From NCBI GenBank assembly GCA_035560235.1, contig DATMAG010000106.1:1-64000 (forward strand): a stretch of DNA of 64,000 nucleotides, read 5' to 3'. The first letter of the stretch is position 1, and every line of letters begins with the position of its first letter. Shown here in pieces: positions 61,242 through 64,000 of the stretch. Both the position numbers and the translations under genes were made by a program. A model generated the notes under the pieces. It ran no database searches. It was not told the origin of the DNA and worked only from the letters and a program-made list of their open reading frames with translations. This DNA comes from DASRDU01 sp035560235 (GTDB taxonomy: Bacteria; Acidobacteriota; Blastocatellia; RBC074).

Positions 61242-63062
61242 TCACCTGCTGTTCTGCTCGTCCAGCCATTTCCTGAGCGGAGCGAAGTAATCCAGAATTG
61301 CGGTCGCATCCATCCGGTCTTCGCCGGTCAGAGCCTTCAGCGCTTCGGGCCAGGGGCGGCTCTGCCCCATTGCGAGCATCTTTTCCAGGCGGCTGCCGAC
61401 TTCCCTGTTGCCATAGATCGAACAGCGATGCAGCGGGTCTTTGCAACCGGCCTGACGCGCCAGCGCGCGATGAAACTGGAACTGCAGAATCGCGGCCAGA
61501 AAGTAACGCGCATACGGCGTGTTGGCCGCGACGTGATATTTGGCCCACGCGTCGAAGTTCTGTTCGCTGCGCGGCTCAGGCGGCGCGATGCCCTGATATT
61601 TTTCGCGCAGTTCCCACCAGGCCCGGTTGTAATCGGCTGGTTTCACTTCGCCTGAAAAGACCTTCCACCGCCACTGATCCACCAGGTATCCGAACGGCAG
61701 AAACGCGACCTTGTCGAGCGCGCGCTGCAGCAGCAGCCCGATGTCGGCGCTGGCATCAGGCACTTTGTCAATCAGGCCGAGCTTTTTGAGATATTCAGGC
61801 GTGACGGACAAGGCAATCGTGTCACCGATGGCTTCGTGAAAGCCGTCGTTGGCGCTGTTCTGAAACAGAAACGGCTGCGGCGCGTAGGCCATCTGATAGT
61901 AGTTGTGGCCGAGTTCGTGATGAATGGTCGTGAAGTCCTCTTCATTGATGTTGATGCACATCTTGATGCGCACGTCCTTCTGACCATCAATGTCCCACGC
62001 GCTGGCGTGGCAGACGACTTCACGATCCTGCGGGCGCACAAAGAGCGAGCGAGTCCAGAAGGTGTCGGGCAGCACAGGCAGGCCGAGCGAGGTGAAGAAT
62101 CCTTCGCCGTATTTCACCATCCCTTTTGCGTCCGTCTTTCTGGCCTGCAGAATCTTCGTCAGGTTATAGCCCGGATCGCCGGTCGGCGGTTTCAAAAGGT
62201 CATAAATATTGTTCCACTGCTGCGACCACATATTGCCTAAGAGGTGCGCCGGAATCGGCCCCTGTTCAGGCACGACCTTGTTGCCGTACTTTTTGATGAG
62301 CTGCCGCCGCGTGTAAGTGTGCAGCGCATCGTAAAGCGGCTTGACCTGCTGCCACAGCCGCTCCATTTCGGCGGCAAAAGCGTCCGGCTCCATGTCGTAA
62401 TTCGACCGCCACATTGCGCCGGTGTCCTTGAAGCCCATTTCGCGCGCGCCCTTGTTCGACAATTCAACAAAGCGCGCATACTGATCACGATGCGACCCGG
62501 CAATTGCGTGCCAGCCGAGCCAGGCCTTTTTCAGTTCATCGGGATTGCGGCTTTCACGCAGGATTTTTTCAAGATCATCGAGGTTCAGGCATTTGCCCTT
62601 GTCGCCTTCGGGACAATACTTGCCCTTGCCGTAATCGGCTTCCATCGCAGCGGCGATTTTCGTCAGTTCATCGCGCTCCTTCGGATCAGACGGCGCAGGC
62701 AGCGTGAGCGACAGTTTCAGCAGCTTCAGCTTGCGCGCCGTTTCATCGGACATCTTCTGCCCTTCAAATCTGCGTGCCGCTTCGGCCAGTTCGGTTGTGG
62801 CGGCGATGAACTCCTTGTTGGCATCGGCATTCAGAGCTTCAGTGTCCTCGGTGATGAAGTTGCTCTGCACCCACCCGGCGCGGCTGAGTTTGATATTGAG
62901 ATCATTGAGCCGCTTTTCGGCATCAGCAATAAACTGCTCGGGCGCGGCAGCGGATGAGGCAGATGGGGCAGGCGCTTTGCCGGTGTTTGTATTGCATGCT
63001 GCCACGAGCAGAGCAATAACAACCACAATGACAACAAGCGGAATCGCAAGGCTTCGATTCAT
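61242..63062 (-). CDS. M2-family peptidase (ACE-like peptidyl-dipeptidase), lipoprotein
   Basis: 606 residues from ATG 63062 with AGGA 9 bases upstream; the longer frame starts inside a repeat. A lipoprotein signal (IPLVVIVVVIALLVAACN) with Cys near 24. The zinc site is TTIHHELGHNYYQMAYAPQP with the third ligand Glu in NDGFHEAIGDTIALSV, as in angiotensin-converting enzyme. Additional family tracts: VVCHASAWDIDG and YARYFLAAILQFQFHRALAR. Releases C-terminal dipeptides from peptides in the envelope. The reading frame is intact and of normal length. Confidence 0.93.
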   Translation of the reverse strand: MNRSLAIPLVVIVVVIALLVAACNTNTGKAPAPSASSAAAPEQFIADAEKRLNDLNIKLSRAGWVQSNFITEDTEALNADANKEFIAATTELAEAARRFEGQKMSDETARKLKLLKLSLTLPAPSDPKERDELTKIAAAMEADYGKGKYCPEGDKGKCLNLDDLEKILRESRNPDELKKAWLGWHAIAGSHRDQYARFVELSNKGAREMGFKDTGAMWRSNYDMEPDAFAAEMERLWQQVKPLYDALHTYTRRQLIKKYGNKVVPEQGPIPAHLLGNMWSQQWNNIYDLLKPPTGDPGYNLTKILQARKTDAKGMVKYGEGFFTSLGLPVLPDTFWTRSLFVRPQDREVVCHASAWDIDGQKDVRIKMCININEEDFTTIHHELGHNYYQMAYAPQPFLFQNSANDGFHEAIGDTIALSVTPEYLKKLGLIDKVPDASADIGLLLQRALDKVAFLPFGYLVDQWRWKVFSGEVKPADYNRAWWELREKYQGIAPPEPRSEQNFDAWAKYHVAANTPYARYFLAAILQFQFHRALARQAGCKDPLHRCSIYGNREVGSRLEKMLAMGQSRPWPEALKALTGEDRMDATAILDYFAPLRKWLDEQNSR

Positions 63063-63086
63063 TCCGGGAGTCCTTTCGTCAGCACT

Positions 63087-63174
63087 TTTGCCCTGGGAGG
63101 GGCATAATTCAATAGCCGGGGGTGAAGCGATAGCGTAACCCCCGGCTATTGAATTATGCCCCTCCCAGGGCAAA
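63087..63174. repeat. 88-bp element with 37-bp perfect inverted repeats
   Basis: Arms 63087-63123 and 63138-63174 (CCCTGGGAGGGGCATAATTC within) are exact complements around a 14-base centre. It lies just upstream of the M2 peptidase start and could form a very stable hairpin on either strand. Confidence 0.9.
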
Positions 63175-63220
63175 GAATTCAGCGCAGCTTCGAGCAGGCG
63201 GGGTCAAATCATTGTCTGGC

Positions 63221-63297
63221 TGGAGCGCAGGCAGCCTGCCTGCAGGGCTTGCGGAAAAAAGCCCCTGGTCTCTGGCAGGCAGGCTGCCTGCGCTCCA
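63221..63297. repeat. Inverted repeat with 23-bp perfect arms
   Basis: TGGAGCGCAGGCAGCCTGCC... at 63221-63243 pairs exactly with 63275-63297. Imperfect outer arms (GGGTCAAATCATTGTCT with AGACAATCAATTGACCC) extend it, and GCTTCGAGCAGG occurs on both flanks as a direct repeat, which may be a target duplication. Together with the preceding element it fills the 312-bp gap before the FAD subunit stop. Confidence 0.85.
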
Positions 63298-63374
63298 AAG
63301 AGACAATCAATTGACCCTGCTTCGAGCAGGAGCCACAACGGGTTTTCGTTCGGCCTCTTCAGCCTTTCCGGCAA

Positions 63375-64000
63375 TTACCCCCGCGCCATCGCAGTCTGCA
63401 ATGCGCGCTTCGTGTACACACGCGTCAGATGGCGGCGATAGTCGCCCGAAGCGTGAATGTCTCCCAAGGCGTCCGAGGCTTCGGCGTCGGCCTGGGCTGA
63501 GGCCGCGCTGAGCGTTGCGTCATCGAGCGTCTGTCCGCGCAGGGCGCTTTCAACCGAGGTGGCGCGATAAGCCTTTGGCGCAAGGCCGGTGATGCCGATG
63601 CGCGCCTCTTTGCACTTGTCGCCGTCCATCGTCAGTTGCGCCGCGACGCCCACTACCGCAAAGCCTGAAGCGGCCTGCGGGACTTTCAGATAAGCGGCGG
63701 CCTTCGGCTGCGCCGGAGCGGGAATGCGAATTTCAGTGACGAGTTCGCCGGTCTGCACCGCCGTCGTCATCATTTCGACGAAGAAATCAGCGGCTTTGAT
63801 GACGCGTTCACCGCTCGCGTTTCGGACGACGATTTCAGCGTCGAGCGCAAGCATCGCCGCAGGCCAGTCTGCCGCCGGATCGGCATGCACCAGGCTGCCG
63901 CCGAGCGTGCCGCGATTGCGCACCTGCTGATCGCCGATCTGCGCGGCGGTTTCAGCAAGCAGCGGACAGGCCTCTCTGATCAGCGGTGATTTCGCAATCG
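63375..64000 (-). CDS. FAD-binding medium subunit of CoxM/XdhB-type molybdenum hydroxylase (5' part beyond window)
   Basis: The frame is open to the window end; the visible part is about 208 residues. Sequence upstream of 63923 continues in frame (PLLAETAAQIGDQQVRNRGT). Signatures: RNRGTLGGSLVHADPAADWP (FAD contact TIGGS-like), GELVTEIRIPAP, FAVVGVAAQLTMDGD and the C-terminal HLTRVYTKRALQTA of the CO-dehydrogenase flavoprotein C-domain. The enzyme family oxidises CO, xanthine or aldehydes and normally has large molybdopterin and small iron-sulfur subunits, which should lie just outside the window. Confidence 0.9.
   Translation of the reverse strand, partial: IAKSPLIREACPLLAETAAQIGDQQVRNRGTLGGSLVHADPAADWPAAMLALDAEIVVRNASGERVIKAADFFVEMMTTAVQTGELVTEIRIPAPAQPKAAAYLKVPQAASGFAVVGVAAQLTMDGDKCKEARIGITGLAPKAYRATSVESALRGQTLDDATLSAASAQADAEASDALGDIHASGDYRRHLTRVYTKRALQTAMARG

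Overview
The window is G+C-rich bacterial DNA, almost certainly from a Gram-negative. The best fit is Acidobacteriota, probably class Blastocatellia. This rests on a very large Oar-type TonB-dependent receptor with an N-terminal carboxypeptidase-regulatory-like domain, Tat-exported Gfo/Idh and sugar-isomerase proteins under a LacI regulator, MacB/FtsX-type permeases, an M2 (ACE-like) peptidase, many PAS/GAF kinases, and heptanucleotide tandem repeats between genes. The taxonomy is inferred from gene content; no rRNA or tRNA gene was seen.

Layout. 1-10.9 kb (minus strand): a secreted DUF11/beta-barrel locus made of a glycine-rich exported protein (cut by the window edge), a ~2000-residue DUF11/SdrD-like protein with a predicted C-terminal outer-membrane barrel, two smaller exported DUF11 proteins and a TonB-C-domain protein. 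10.9-15.8 kb: rsmI and two PAS-type histidine kinases with a 25-codon stump of a response regulator between them. 16-25 kb: sugar and sugar-acid metabolism (ROK glucokinase, aldehyde dehydrogenase, small transaldolase, hydroxyacid dehydrogenase, ExuT-like transporter, KduI/IolB-like cupin) plus threonine synthase. 25-32 kb: a LacI-controlled uptake operon (sugar isomerase, Gfo/Idh oxidoreductase, receptor) with a clear operator/promoter. 32-40 kb: an amidase, two FtsX/MacB permeases without an ATPase, and a compact operon (membrane protein, winged-helix regulator, uppS, membrane protein, YjbQ). 40-48 kb (plus strand): a peptide-binding lipoprotein, then gnd, an HNH nuclease pair, zwf, a 40-codon membrane ORF, opcA and glk, i.e. 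glucose phosphorylation and the oxidative pentose phosphate branch. 48-55.6 kb: an M28 peptidase, a TolC/EmrA/EmrB-type tripartite efflux operon and a cytidylate-kinase-like protein. 55.6-64 kb: a NarL/NarX-type two-component pair, a monohaem secreted protein, a dienelactone hydrolase, an M2 peptidase lipoprotein and the 3' part of a CoxM/XdhB-type FAD subunit.

The most unusual feature is a large set of palindromic elements, many of them about 85-125 bp. Several have arms built from degenerate tandem units of 7, 9 or 10 bp, reverse-complemented across a short centre. They lie almost exclusively between genes. Most sit 0-40 bp after a stop codon, some abut a stop codon on one side and the next start codon on the other, and one unit array lies in frame inside a coding sequence. 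Few U-tract terminators were seen, so these elements may form the 3' ends of transcripts.

All statements come from reading the sequence; family assignments are from motif recognition and no database search was run.
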